This document shows positions 11,538-23,891 of a stretch of DNA of 64,000 nucleotides, in pieces. The DNA is from Anaeramoeba flamelloides (taxonomy: Eukaryota; Metamonada; Anaeramoebidae), in NCBI GenBank assembly GCA_027625915.1, contig JANTQA010000070.1, forward strand, positions 8,375,001 through 8,439,000. The letters run 5' to 3'. The notes under the pieces were generated by a model, which was given only the letters and a program-made list of their open reading frames with translations, was not told the origin of the DNA and searched no databases. The stretch's first letter is position 1; each line of letters opens with the position of its first letter. A program made the position numbers and the translations under genes.

Positions 11538-13817
11538 ATGGATAGTTGTAAAAAAAATTATAAATGTTTTTTAGAGTCTGATCGTTTAAAGTTAATTGGA
11601 ATTGCAGGTGTAGGGATTGGAATTGGCTATGCATATTTGAAACAAGCCAAATCAATTAAGCTGAGATCAGACGAGCCAAAGTTTTTGAAAACTCTTCAAG
11701 AAGGAGACGAAGAGCAAACAACCGAAACCTTACAACAAATTCTGGAGAGAATCAACAAAAGTAAAGATCAAAAAGAAGATCCATTTAAAGAAAATTTCAA
11801 AGCCCAGTCATTTGGTCTTCTTATTAAATCGTTCACCTCAGAGAACAAAAAAATTTCAAGTTCAGCCTCTTTAATTCTTTCCAAATTTTTAAATTCTGGT
11901 AAGTGATCGTCTTTGATTTACTTTTTAATGTGTTCTTTTGAAAAAAATGAAACAAAAAATCAAAAACAAAGCAAAAGAATATTTTGTGGGATCCTCAATC
12001 CAAAAAAAACAAAATTCAAATGAATAACATTCCTTTGTTTGTGTTTCAAAAATACTGATTTTCATTCTTTTGCTTTTTTTTTTCAATTATTTTTTTTTAA
12101 CTTTGATTCTCAAAAAACAATAAACAAAAAACAAAAACCAAAAATACAAATCTCCAAAACAAAAAACAAAACTTTTCCAAATTTAGTGGTCTATTGCAAT
12201 AAATTAGAAACCCTAGAAGTTATTGAAATCTTGATTTCAAAAATTAAAGAATTAGCCCCACTAATTAAGGAAGAATCCAACCAGGAATATTTAAACAATT
12301 ATTTAAAGTTATTCTTCAAAATTGTCAAAATTGGACAAAAGAAGTCGGTTTTAAGAATTGTACAAAATGAAGGTGTCCCGGTTTTAGGCGCTTTGCTCAA
12401 AAAAAAAGAAATTAATGATGAATGTAGGATTTTAATTTTAAAAAATTTAACTTGGTGTTGTGAATTTTATGAAACAATCCCATTGACGTTAGAAAAGCAA
12501 GAAATTTTAATGGAGATCAAGCCATTATTAGACTCTTCAAATGAAAAAATCGTTGAGTACAGCACCAGTTTAATCAACGATTACTCGAAGAATTCAGAAT
12601 TGTGTCAAAGATTGGAAAATTTAGGCCTTGTTAAAAGTCTAGTCCAATTAATCTTTTCTTCAAACAATGATCAAATCTTATGTAATGCAAGTTTGTCACT
12701 AACAAAATTAATGGTAGATCGTCAGATATCTGATTTGGTTTGTATCCAATATGAAATTGTGCCACAGATTCTTGTCAAGTTGTTACGATCGAAAGACAAA
12801 AATTTAAATTATTGCGGATGCCAATTTCTTGAAATAGCTGCAAAGGCATCTGTGAGCAACAAAGTTTTAATTAGAGAATGCGGCGCATTCCCAATCTTAT
12901 TATCAATCCTCAACAAGAAGGGCATTAGCCAAAAGTTATTAGAGCGGGCAATTGCTGCAATCAAAGAATTAATTGTCCAATCCACGAGGACAAATAATGT
13001 CAAATATTTAAGAGAATTAAATATCCTTCCGGTAATTATTTCAATTTTTAAAGATTGCACTAATCAAAAGATGAAATTAAATCTGGTAATAATAATTGGT
13101 AATTTTTCTTGCTCAACACACGAATCGAGAATTGAGCTTATGAAAACTGGTGTTTTGTCAGAATTTTCAGATTTGCTTCTAAATAGTAAAGATATAATAT
13201 TAACAAGAAATTTAGTTACCACTTTTGCTAATTTATTAATATCACGTAAGTTATAATATTAAGCCCATTTTTATTATCTTCTATTATCTTCTTGTTTTTT
13301 CTATTTTATTCTTTATATATATATATATAGACAGATAGATATATAAATATACTTGGGGGTGTAAGGTATTTCCAAAAAAGTGGAGCATTTTTTATTTATT
13401 TTATTAGATTATTCAAATTATATTTTCTTTTAAACTCATTCTAAACTCCATTTCACTCAAAGGGGCACAGCCAAAAATGAAAAAGTCACTTTATTTTTAA
13501 GAATCAACCAAACTTAGATTGTTTAGAAATACGAGAAATAATAAACTTCTTATAAGAGTCCATAATTATAAAAGAAACCCCTGAACAAACCATAAATTTC
13601 AAAAAAAAAAAAAATGTTAAAAAATTTTTTGGGCCCCATTCATTGGAACGTCTCGTGCAAAATTCTCAATTTCTTTAGGAAATTAAAATTGTTGATAATA
13701 AGATTTTTTACTTATAAATGTCTGAATTTTAAAAGAACATACAAAGCCTAACTTATCTTAATGTTTATTTGGTTTTCCAAACATTTTTTTTTTCAAAGTT
13801 AATTTTTTAAAAAAAAA

Positions 13818-13852
<35 letters not shown>

Positions 13853-16494
13853 CAAAAAGTCAAAAACAAAAAAAAACAAAATTTTACAAAAAGAGAAAAA
13901 ATGATTTTGATCTAAAAATTGAAAATTTTAGTTTGAGAAAAATAATGAAGATATTTCCAAAAATGTCTGAATTTTTTTTAATATTTCAAATAATATTCTA
14001 TTTGTGAGTATTTCTATTCCTAAATTGGTTACATCAAATTAAGAGGAATATTAATACTGATTAAATCAACATGTATGTAAATTTCAAAATATATTTATTG
14101 AAATATTTTCAAAAAATGAAAAAAAAATTAACATACTTTTTTTGAGAGAATACAATGATCCAATTTCAATAAAAAACTGGGAATATGGCAACGATCCAAA
14201 CAGATTTTTTAAAGAATAAAATACTGTTATAAGTTTTTGCATTCTATTTGAGAAATTTTATCAAGATTAAAACTTTTTGGAAAAAAAGTATAAATTACGA
14301 TCAAAAAGAAAAAAATAACCATGAAATCCCATACATAAAAAATTTCATATAAAATCGAGATCAGAAACTTTGATATCTTTTATTAAGGGTAATTTCTTAT
14401 CAATAAACAAATTGAATAATTATTCAGAATCGATTAACGGTTGAATAAGATTTTTGGATATTTAAATATTAATATTAGAATTGAGTCTAATTAAGATATT
14501 TTAAAATAAATTTACCCTGCTTTTGGGGAAATAACTTCTTTTAATACATGTGTTCACCCACGTGTGTATTTGCATATGTACCATTCCTTACTTGTTTGAC
14601 ACATTTTGTAAAAAATTAACTTTCCCACAATTTTAAAAATACATCACCACCCATCAATCATATAGCCTCTAACAGACCTATTGCTGAATCAGAACAAAAA
14701 TAAAGAGTACAAATAAAAAATGAAAATAATAAAAAAATTTACAAGTTTCTTTTTTTTTTAAAAAAATAAATTAATGTTTCAGAAAATGAACATGACGAAA
14801 ACAGTCTTTGTGAAAATATACATCATATTTATCACACAATCAATGTAGTACCATCATTTCTTTTTAAAATATTTTCAACAATAATATCAATGTATTCTTG
14901 AACTATTGTGAGTCAACGACTGTTTACTATTTACATCATTTCCATCTACATAACTTAAACCCTTTGCTAATTCAAATAAACAATCAACATAATCGTTTGT
15001 TTTCTTAACATCAATTGATCCTTAAATCGCATTTGTGTTAGGAATTAACATTTTTAAAGGAATAATACAAATCACATCGTTTCCATTAAAAAATGTTTAA
15101 GATAAAAAAGATCAGCATTTAAACTTTTATATGTCTTCCCAACACATCCCATATTTAGGTATGTATAATTAACAGTATTATAAAGTCTTTAATTATTCAT
15201 TTAATTGATTTTCATTCTCATTTATTATTTCAATGAAATCATCTGAAAACATTTTGCAATGATTTGTTAATGGTATTATTTTTAATAAAAGAAAACATGA
15301 AATAAAAAAATTTAGATATAATCAAACAATAAGAAATAAAATTTTATTAAATTTTTGACTTAGAAATGATTAACTTTTCTTGTTAATTTTCATTTATCCT
15401 TTTCTTTTTTGAGGTTTTAATTTAAATTATTAACATTACTTTTAATTTCTTTTATTTATATATTAATTAATTTTATAATATTAATTATTATTATTTTTAT
15501 TATTTTGATATATTTTTTGTATTATTTATCTCTAAAGTTGAAGTGCAAAAGGAGTTATATAAAATTGGCGGAATTGCAACAATGCTTCGATCATTAGAAT
15601 CAACAGACAACTCAACACAATATGGGGCATTAATTGGATTAAAAAATTTATTTATATACATGAATCATGATCAAGAATTTGTAATGTTTTTTCTTTATTT
15701 TTGTTCAGATATAATTTTGTGTTTAAAATATTGAATTATATTATATATATTAATTCTTTAAGTTTAAAAATTCAAATCAATCATTTTTTTTTTTTTAATT
15801 AATATCGAAATATTTTTATCAATTATTTAAATCTCAATTTATAAAAATTTCAACTTTTTAACAACTAATTATTTATATTTGAAAAATAATTCACACAAAA
15901 ACTTTTCTGTGAATTAAGATACTTCTCTGCAAAAAAGAAAAGAATTGATACTCATATAAATTTTCAATTTTCCTTAAACGCTTTAAGAATTTTTGTATTT
16001 TTGTGTTCTTTGAAAAAATCTTATTTTAAAAATTGAATTATATTTAACTTTTTTAATATTTGTTTATTATTGTTTATTATAATAGTTTGGAACAATAGTT
16101 GAACACCTCGTCTCATTAAATATTATAAGGCGTTTAGTAAATCTGGCAAACAATAGTGATGAAAATATGAAACCATTTATTCAAGGAATTCTTATTAAAT
16201 TAACAAATTTTGGTATGATTTTTTTTTTTAATATATATATATATGCACTATTATATGTTTATTTGAATTTTTTTTTTTTAATGTGTTTTTAACCGCTTTA
16301 TTATTAATTTTTGAAACGACAAAAAAAATTAAAAATATTTGTTTTATTTTTTTATTTCAGTCATGAGAAAAGGCAAAATAAACAAAAGAAAAGAAAATCA
16401 AATAATAATTACAAGTTTTTTTTGTGAAGAAAAAGACAAAATAAAATATCGGAAAAAAAAAAAGAAAAATATTAAGCGGACAAATTTATGGTAG
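11538..16494 (+). CDS. armadillo-repeat protein with N-terminal membrane segment, five exons
   Basis: Exons are 11,538-11,898, 12,187-13,245, 15,538-15,680, 16,086-16,212 and 16,361-16,494. All introns are GT-AG and phases agree at every join, giving 607 residues ending in TAG. Residues about 18-36 (LIGIAGVGIGIGYAYL) form a short Gly-rich hydrophobic segment near the N terminus. Such an anchor ahead of armadillo repeats is known from ARMCX/ARMC10-type proteins of the mitochondrial outer membrane, but location here is inference. Exons 2-4 encode tandem helical repeats of about 42 residues with armadillo spacing, for example GVPVLGALLKKKEINDECRI, GLVKSLVQLIFSSNNDQILC, GAFPILLSILNKKG and GGIATMLRSLESTDN. 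The last exon is a short Lys-rich tail. Armadillo folds are protein-binding scaffolds; the partner is unknown. Intron 2 is 2,292 nt and full of repeats. Confidence 0.85.
13364..14536. mobile_element. AGGTATTTCC-ended element, copy 1 with internal insertion
   Basis: Starts AGGTATTTCCAAAAAAGTGG and ends with the inverse (...GGGGAAATAACT). About 14,005-14,536 aligns with 19,205-19,725 of the second copy. About 590 bp (13,400-13,985) is absent from copy 2. Part of that extra DNA (13,840-13,960) matches, in reverse, a repeat at 35,560-35,690, so it looks like an insertion of another repeat. The ends and TA flank fit a nonautonomous Tc1/mariner-type element. Confidence 0.75.
14800..15280 (-). pseudogene. 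decayed coding relic of unknown family
   Basis: Read on the minus strand, this part of the armadillo intron gives protein-like stretches with balanced residue use (for example KKTNDYVDCLFELAKGLSY and IIPLKMLIPNTNA), unlike the Phe/Ile/Lys runs of surrounding DNA. It is broken in several places. I cannot name the family. It is likely a fossil of a mobile or foreign element that landed in the intron. Confidence 0.45.
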
Positions 16495-17138
16495 AAACAT
16501 TTAAATTTTAAAAACATTTCACAATTTTCATTAAAACTTGGAAAATGTTAATAAAAAAAGGATATAATTATTAATTGTGAAATAAAGTGTTGTGACGTGT
16601 TGAATAGTGTCGATAAGTGAATATCTTTTCCAGAATTAAAAGGAATTGAGGAAAATTCAAGATTTTACTTATTCTTTTAAATCATTCAAAAAATAACAGT
16701 CATTTTCTATTATTGAGGTCATAAAAAGAAAATTTAATAGTGAATCTCATTATTCCTTAAATAGTAGAAAATTTAACCACAGTTTTTGAGAAATGAAAAG
16801 AATCAAATAAAATCAAAATTTTATTGTATTCTTTTCAATTCTGGAAAATCCAACAAGCGCCTTTTTTGGTTTTTTTCATTTTTATTAGAAAAATACATTG
16901 GTTTTTAGAAAAAACAAAAAACTCAAGAAAACCAAAACCCTTTTTTTTTACTCTTGTTTTTGTTTTGAAAATCTATTTATCTTACAAATAAAAAGAAAAA
17001 TCTAAAAAAGCAAATACCTTTTTTTTTTTTAATCAAGAAGTAAAAAGAAAATATTCTTTTTATTTCTCAAAAAAAAAATAACGACTTTAACTAAAACAGG
17101 GTTTAATAATTCTTTATTTTATTTTATTTTTTTTTGAA
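16495..17138. repeat. inverted repeat related to the 36-kb foldback
   Basis: About 16,625-16,680 ('ttccagaattaaaaggaatt') and about 16,800-16,855 are inverted relatives. The same words recur at 36,140-36,200. Around 16,855-16,950 there is 'gcgcctttttt...' like the 'tcgcctttaggtttt' modules at 36.0-36.6 kb. The rest is the 3' flank of the armadillo gene. Confidence 0.5.
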
Positions 17139-18078
17139 TTAAGGGACTAGTCTCTATTAATTTTTTTTTGACCAATAACTAAATAAGGAATCCTTATCTT
17201 GAAATATGTTTAAATTTGAAAATAGACAGGTTTTTCCAATGTTAGAACTTTTAGTTCTTTTTTTTTTAAAATTTTACAATTCTGTCAAAAAAAGTGACTT
17301 TTAAAAAATTTTTTTAGAAAAAATCTCTTGAACGGATGAGAATTTTTTGATTAATTTTGGATTTAATTATTTTCTCAAAAATAATATTTATTCTTATTTT
17401 TAAAAACGAAAAAATAATTTAAAACTAGTGAATATTTTCTCTTTCACTTCTGTTCATCCAACTTGACTCTATAAAGAACTCAATTTGTTTTATCAATAAT
17501 TACTTTTTTAAAAAATAGTTCTTATTCTTTTCTTTGATTTTTTTTGACTCTGACAAAAACTTTTGGGATGGTAATTTGGGAACACTTAGAAAAACTTCAA
17601 ATTCAACAAAAACCAAAGAGTGTAAACTCAAAAAGTAGATTCATGAAAAGAAAGAATGGTACAAGAAAAGAAAGAAAATCTTTTATTAAGAGTAAAGCAT
17701 ATATTGTATATTTTTTTCGAATCAAACTGTTTTTTCATGCAAATCCAAAAAAACCTTTTCAGGTTTATTTTTCAAACTATTTTTTGTAGGTCTTCCACAA
17801 ACATAACAAGGTTGTGCTTTCTTGCTCATATTTTTTTTTTATTTTTTGTATTTTTGCGAAAAGTTGAAAAAAAGCAACTTTCAAAAAAGTGAAAAAATGC
17901 AAAAAATTTTTATTTCTATAAAAACAATAACTAAATTTAATGAGTGTAATTTAGCAAGATTTCATTAATATACTAAGAAGTTTTTCACTTTGATTTGAAA
18001 TCTAAGTAATTGGCAAAAAAAATTCTAAATCTCTATTAAATTTACCTAAAAAAAAATTAATATAGACTAGTCACTTAA
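17139..18078. mobile_element. TTAA-flanked element with GACTAGTC inverted ends
   Basis: TTAA occurs at 17,139-17,142 and 18,075-18,078. Inside are inverted ends of about 30 bp: GGGACTAGTCTCTATTAA on the left, and on the right the inverse of GTGACTAGTCTATATTAA, each followed by a T-run. A TTAA target site is the mark of piggyBac-type transposons. The interior (17,540-17,830) has better coding character than its surroundings on both strands, including a minus-strand ATG at 17,829 giving MSKKAQPCYVCGRPTKN, a CxxC motif. No full transposase is present. Single ends of the same type occur near 10,093, 21,385, 32,735 and 46,205. Confidence 0.6.
17722..17829 (-). CDS. short CxxC ORF inside the TTAA-flanked element
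   Basis: A 35-codon reading starts at 17,829 (MSKKAQPCYVCGRPTKNSLK) and ends in TGA. The Cys-x2-Cys-Gly pair resembles half of a zinc knuckle. It could be the end of a worn transposase or the first exon of a spliced gene; the sequence downstream on the same strand (down to about 17,500) is open in another frame. I cannot decide between these. Confidence 0.25.
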   Translation of the reverse strand: MSKKAQPCYVCGRPTKNSLKNKPEKVFLDLHEKTV

Positions 18079-19094
18079 AAGAATTCTAATATTAGTTTTT
18101 TATAACTATCAAATTCTAAATATTTATTATACAAGTGTCGGCATGATGTATCTATTTTTTTTTTTTTTTTTTTAATTAAATTTGTTGGTATTTTTTCAAT
18201 TGTTTTTTTTTTAAAAAACAATTTTTTTATTGATTAAATAATAGATCATTTTTTGAAGGGTTTTTTATTTGATCAATTAAAGTATTAATGTTGGTCTTCA
18301 TTTTTCTTATCAAATATGCATTTCAAACTTTCAATTAATTATTGAATAAACATAAATGTATACCTATTATCTAATTTTTTTTTTGAGCTTCCAAAATTAG
18401 AATAATCAATTATCGTGTGTTTCGTCGAATACCCTTAAGATTGGTGACGCTTCTTTATTGTTCAAGATATAAGCACTTGAAAAAATAAAATGGAAATATG
18501 AAAATAAAACTTGAAAAAAAAGATTAACATCTTTTGAAAATTTTTAATAGTTCCCTTTAAAACATTTCAATTTTTTACATCATTATATTTCCAAATATTT
18601 TTTTAATAAATTTTAAAATAATCAAAAGAAAACTTTGAAAATTCATCCAAATTATTCAATAATGAAGAAGGTTTCATTATTTCTAAGTTACTATTTATAA
18701 GTTAATAATTATTTTTGTATATACCCATTTCTTTATTTCCTTATTAATATTTAATCTTTTTTTTTTTTTTTTCTTTTATTTTTTCTTACACTTTCATTTC
18801 TTTTTAAAATAATAGCAAAAATGAAACAAAACACAACAGAATTAAATTGATCATTTGTAAAATAATTGGATTCATATTATTTCAAACAAATACCAATACA
18901 TATATATATATTATTATATTTAAGTAGATAAATTAATAATTATTCTAGTAATATGTTAGTTTTAATAAAAAAATAATTTTTCTTCAGTAACAAAAATTTA
19001 TAATTTTTTTTTTAAAGTTTATTTTTACAATAATATCATTGTCCTTATATTCTAAATGAAATTGAATTTTCTTTTCAATAATAATTATATCTAA
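18079..19094. other. AT-rich DNA, nothing recognised
   Basis: Long T-runs and no ORF or repeat match of note. Confidence 0.4.
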
Positions 19095-19107
19095 ATCTAT
19101 CTATCTA

Positions 19108-19141
<34 letters not shown>
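19094..19141. repeat. TCTA and TA microsatellite
   Basis: Four CTAT units followed by about 16 TA units. It directly abuts the left end of the next mobile element, which probably used one of these TA dinucleotides as its target. Copy 1 of that family at 13,364 also sits beside a TA-rich tract. Confidence 0.9.
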
Positions 19142-19149
<8 letters not shown>

Positions 19150-19725
19150 CCAAAAAAGTTGCTACATTTTTTTTTAAGTTTCATAAAAAATCATCTTTGT
19201 TGGTGGAGGTATTCGTTAATTGGCAATACCAAATTAAGTTTAATATTAATACCTATTGAATCAATGACTAAGGTATTTATCTCAAAATATATTGGATGAA
19301 ATATTCCAAAAAAATGAAAAAAAATTAAAGTGACTTTTTTTTGGTTAAAGCAATGTACGACCAATTTCAATAAAAAACTGAAAATGTGAAAAGAGTACAA
19401 TTGATTTTTTAAACAACCAAACAGTTATATTTTTTCAATTCTATTTGGAATTATTTTAAGATTAAACATTATGAAAACGAATTTTTCGATCAAAAATAAA
19501 ATAATAAACACCAATTTTCGCCGCTTAAAAGAATCAGATAAAATCGAGATCAAAAAATCTAATATCTTTTATTTATGTAATACAATACTAAAAAAACAAA
19601 TTGAATTATTCTCAGTGATCTATAAATGGTAGTTAATGATTTTTGATGTTTAAATACTTTTTTGAAGATTGAGTTTAATAAATATATTTGAAAATAAATT
19701 TGCCCCACTTTTTTGGAAATAGCTT
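19142..19725. mobile_element. AGGTATTTCC-ended element, copy 2
   Basis: A 584-bp element flanked by TA. Left end AGGTATTTCCAAAAAAGTTG; right end is the inverse of AGCTATTTCCAAAAAAGTGG. Its interior aligns with 14,005-14,536 through shared words such as 'caatttcaataaaaaactg' and 'aaaatcgagatca'. It has no transposase and is probably a nonautonomous mariner-like element. Confidence 0.85.
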
Positions 19726-19904
19726 ATATATCCCTCAGAACCCCAAATATACTAATTGCCTTCGAAAAAAAATATTTACTTTGAGTTGTTATCAAAAGAT
19801 AAGAAAATATAGATTTATACACAATTATCTTAGAAAGTAAAATATATAACTAAAAATTGTATAGTTACATATATTTGAAAAATAACTTGAAAAAAAAAAT
19901 TTAA

Positions 19905-20400
19905 TATTTGAAAATTTTTTTTTAATTCTTGTTGATTTTAAATCATTTTAATCCAAATTTTTTCAAAGAAATTTTTTTTTTTTTTGAAAAGTTTGTCTAG
20001 TCATCAAAAACTTCTTAGTTATAATGATTAAAACACATCAAACTTTACTGGAAATTTTTTTAGTGGCCCTTTGCATCACAATATTGCCTAAAATACTTTA
20101 TTAAATATTTATTCATTACAAAAGATATTTTAACATCACATAGAAAATTTGTTTTATCTGTTGATTACTATCCAATAGCAATATATATTTTAGATTCCAA
20201 ATAATTTAAAAATAAAACAAAATATAAATTAAAATGTAAAAAAAAATAATATTTTTTTTCATTGAGAATTTTAAAATTTTTTTAACAAGTATTTTTTTCA
20301 AATATAAATGATTTGGCCAATAGTTCGAGTCAGATTAATAATTGATTTTTTTTTTTATTTTTTACAATTTTTTAATGAAAATTTTTATTAATCTTTTGGG
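19905..20400 (+). repeat. dispersed repeat, copy A of an inverted pair
   Basis: The reverse complement aligns with 28,620-29,075. Shared words include 'aaacacatcaaactttact', 'tcacatagaaaattt', 'ctatccaatagcaatatat' and 'atataaatgatttggc'. It has no coding potential. The two copies are 8.2 kb apart in opposite orientation, so they could pair in single strands. Confidence 0.8.
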
Positions 20401-22130
20401 ATATTCAGAAATTATATTTGCTATTACCAAAATTTTTATAAATGGATGAAACTCTTTATTTATCTCTAAAATTGTAAAAACTCTATTTATTTACAACATT
20501 CAATTTACATAGTAAATTTCCTAACTTTTCCTTTCATTTTTTGTGAATTTGTATAAATTAATTTTTCATGGCAAAACTATTTCTATTTTCACAATAAAAA
20601 AATTTTTTTTATAATAATAAAGTATGAGAAGTCTTTACACATTTAAACTAATTAAAATGATAATATTACATTTAAAGATTACTCTATAACAATCAAAAAA
20701 TAAAAAAAAAATTGAAAATAAAATAAAAATCAGGATACAAATACACCATTTCCAGTTCAAAAGCGATGAATAAAAATTTCTCTTTATTTTGATTTTGGGG
20801 TACTTTTGAGGTAAAAAATTATTAAAACTCTTTATCTTTCAAGAATTATTAGGTATCAAATCAATACAAACATTATATTATCTTAAAATGTAAATGAAAT
20901 TGAATGACCATTCTAAAAATGATATTTAATTGATTTTATGTTGATGGAAAGAAACAATTTAGCAAACATTAGATTTCTGAAAGATTAACCTAAATATTCA
21001 GAAAAATTCAATAGTCCTAAAATTTTCTTGGAATTTCTCAAACAAAACAAGGTGAATATCAATTTTGTTTACCTACTACTCCACCTTCATTCAGATAATC
21101 TTAAAGTTGGAATATTACATTAAACTCTATTAATTTTATAAATGAAATTTGTAATTTCTTAACACAGGTATGTTTATTTTAATTTTCGAATCTTTTCAAG
21201 CTAAGTTTGGAATCTGGAAAGGAAGAAAGAGTATGGAGAAAAATGATTTAGATGAAATAATTTCAAATAAAAAAACTACATTTTAAATTTTTAACAAGAG
21301 CAATTGACTCTTCTTTCTTTGAAGAGAACAATTTCATTGTTAGTATTAAAAGTAATAGTCACCTGATCAAAAAAATCAACTAGTCCTTAAGAAATGAGAA
21401 TATTTATTTTATTTCTTGTTGTTACAAAACTTTTTTTAATTTTGATCCACACTCAGATCATTTCTTTACTTTTAACAAGTATTTATAATTAAAAAAAAAA
21501 GAATAAAAAAAAATCAACCTAACCCAAAGGGAACAAGGATCAAAGGTTCTTTGCTTTTCAAGATACAAAAATTCCAAACTTTTTTAGTTATTGTTATTCA
21601 GGTAATGAATCTGAATGAATTAAGATAAAGAATTAATTCTGGTGTACCAAGAAATAACCTCGTTCCGAACAGCGAGTCCTTTTTTAAATCATAAAATAAA
21701 TTTTTATTCCTCATTTGACATTTTTCCGAAATTACAAAAATTTAACCTTTTTGTTGTTAAAGGTTTTTTTTTTAATAAAAAACTATTTTTTTTTGTTTTG
21801 CCTCAATCAATTTTAAAATAATGTTATAATCCAATTAATAAATAAAAATTTTTATTTCAATTTCCAAAATGAATATTAATGATTACTGCTATAAACAAAA
21901 TTGCAGAGTAAAAATTTTTTCTTAGATTTAACTCCGGAAGTTTAATTTTATTGTCTAAAAATATAATTTCTAAATGATTTTGAAAAGATCTTTGGCTTTT
22001 CTTCAACTAATAATCTAGAAAAATATTTTGGATGTGAATTAAAAATATTCATTACTAAATTGGAAAATAAGAGTAATTAGAAAAACAATAAAAAAATTCA
22101 TTTTAAAATTATTCAAAAATTTTTTTAAAA
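20401..22130. other. AT-rich intergenic DNA upstream of a LINE relic
   Basis: No gene is seen. A single GACTAGTC-type end (caactagtccttaa) lies near 21,380. Parts near 21,040-21,180 have slightly better coding character and could be an older portion of the LINE that follows. Confidence 0.35.
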
Positions 22131-23345
22131 ATATTATCAAGGAGAAGGACTTGGTACATTCCAAGGAGATCAATTATCTCCTATTCTATTTAATCGAATT
22201 TCACATTTTATCTTCTATTGAAAATCATGACATTAAGATAATATTGTTAAATATTTACAGATGTTGAATTTTTAATCATAAAAGGAAATAAAAATTATTT
22301 TTATCAAAGATTAAATTCAATGTATGCAATTATTATTCAATTTGGATTGAAAATTAATAAAGATAAAACAGTTATATCAAATGATTTAAAAAAAATATTA
22401 AATATAAAGGTATTTATTTAGATAAAATCTTACATATAATCTATAATTTAAAAATATCTAAAGAGACATTTAATAGCTCTAAACAATTATTTAACAACAA
22501 TTCTATTAATGGTAACTTAAAAACAAGATTAATTAAATCTTTTATATTAAGTCAATTAACATCTGGATTCAAAAATTTTAATTATGAAATAAAAACCTTA
22601 AATTACAAAAATTCTTGGATTAATTTGTACATCACTGAAATATGCAAAATAAACAAAAACATACCAATTCTTATGTACAAAACAGAATTTAAAATTGAAA
22701 ATTCAAAATTGGCAATTTTGATTAAATAAAAAAAAATTCAAAAAAAAATTAAAAAATTTATCTCTCCCTTATTTAGAAAAATTAATAAAATTTAATCAAA
22801 GAATAAACAATAAAATTAATTGGAATTCAAAAGATTTCATTGAATTGAATAAAGAAATATATAAATAGACTTATAATGAATTATTGAATTCCAAGAGCTG
22901 GAAAGTGTAACAATATTTCACAATAATAAAATATCAAAATTCTTTATTTAAAACCCAAAAATTATAAAGTCATCAATTAAGCTCAACAATCCTAAAATTC
23001 TGAACATTTACTAATTACCTAAATAGATATTATTATGTAATAGATAAAAATTCAATCTATTTTATCGTCTCTGTTTAAAACATGAACAGAAGGAAATAAT
23101 AGAAAATATTAATCATTTTTTATCAGTGTGTCCTTCCTATGAAAAAATTAGATTAATTTTTCATAAATAAATCAAAAGAAATAAATCTAAATCGATTAAT
23201 TTTTTAATCAAGACAGTTTGAAATTATTTTCTAGAATTAATAATCGTGAAATCTATGATTTTACACTTAAATTTTTGAAAGGAAATTTAAGTCTAAGAGC
23301 AACTACAGTGTAATTTACACTTCTTCAATAATAAAAAAAAATACT
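22131..23345 (+). mobile_element. LINE (non-LTR retrotransposon) relic, 5'-truncated
   Basis: Begins with reverse-transcriptase motif B as GTFQGDQLSPILFN. A remnant of the Asp-Asp motif region and thumb follows (QFGLKINKDKTVISND), and further on the family's C-terminal Cys/His segment as HFLSVCPSYEKIRLIF. Frames change and stops interrupt it repeatedly, so it is dead. An A-rich tail (about 23,325-23,345) marks the 3' end. The motif order gives + orientation. The 5' part, including any endonuclease, is missing. Confidence 0.8.
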
Positions 23346-23891
23346 ATTTTTTTTTAACAAATAGCTTAATTTCCTAGTAAAAAACAATTTAAAAATATTG
23401 ACTTGTTTAATATTTTTGAAAGTGATCAACCTAAATAGAGAACTTTTATTACAGATCAAAACAAAATCGTTTACAGAAACCTATTTCTTTTAATTAAAAA
23501 AAGAAATCTTTTTAATTGGATAAAACAAACCGATGGTTTCCAGCAACTTGCCAAATGGATACTTGACTAATGTTTTTTCTTCAAACCCAAATTCTATTTT
23601 TCGGTTCAGATTTCCATTAGTTGGTGGTGTATTTTTAAAAAAAAAATTGACAAACAAAAAGTCAAAATAAAAAAATTTACAAAGTAAGTTCATGATTTAT
23701 TTTTTTTTTAATTTCCCTTCAACTTAGTCTTAGTTCAACCATTTGAATGGAAATTTCACAAATACTAAACAAATCTCCAAAGAATTTAAATCATTTTTCG
23801 ATTTTTTCGACCTTGTCTTAAAAACTTTCTTTGAACATACCAGCAAAACCCTAAAAGAACAAAAAAAATCCGAAAAAAGCAAAAACAAAAA
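23346..23891. other. 5' flank of the CH-like/PH-like gene
   Basis: No gene is seen. An A-rich leader (about 23,850-23,891) precedes the ATG. The short minus-strand ORF at 23,490-23,693 has no motif. Confidence 0.4.

Larger units (their letters stand above)
13246..15537 (+). other. 2.3-kb intron 2 of the armadillo gene, carrying transposon debris
   Basis: Donor CGTAAGT and acceptor CTAAAG; the reading frame is kept from ...FANLLIS to LEVQKELYKIGG. It contains a TA-flanked inverted-repeat element (13,364-14,536), a poly(A) tract (13,807-13,851) and a decayed minus-strand coding relic (about 14,800-15,280). The other introns of this gene are 288, 405 and 148 nt. Confidence 0.8.

Noticed and set aside
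12809-13060. Minus-strand ORF inside the armadillo gene
   Set aside because: Shadow of the coding strand, which has clear repeats.
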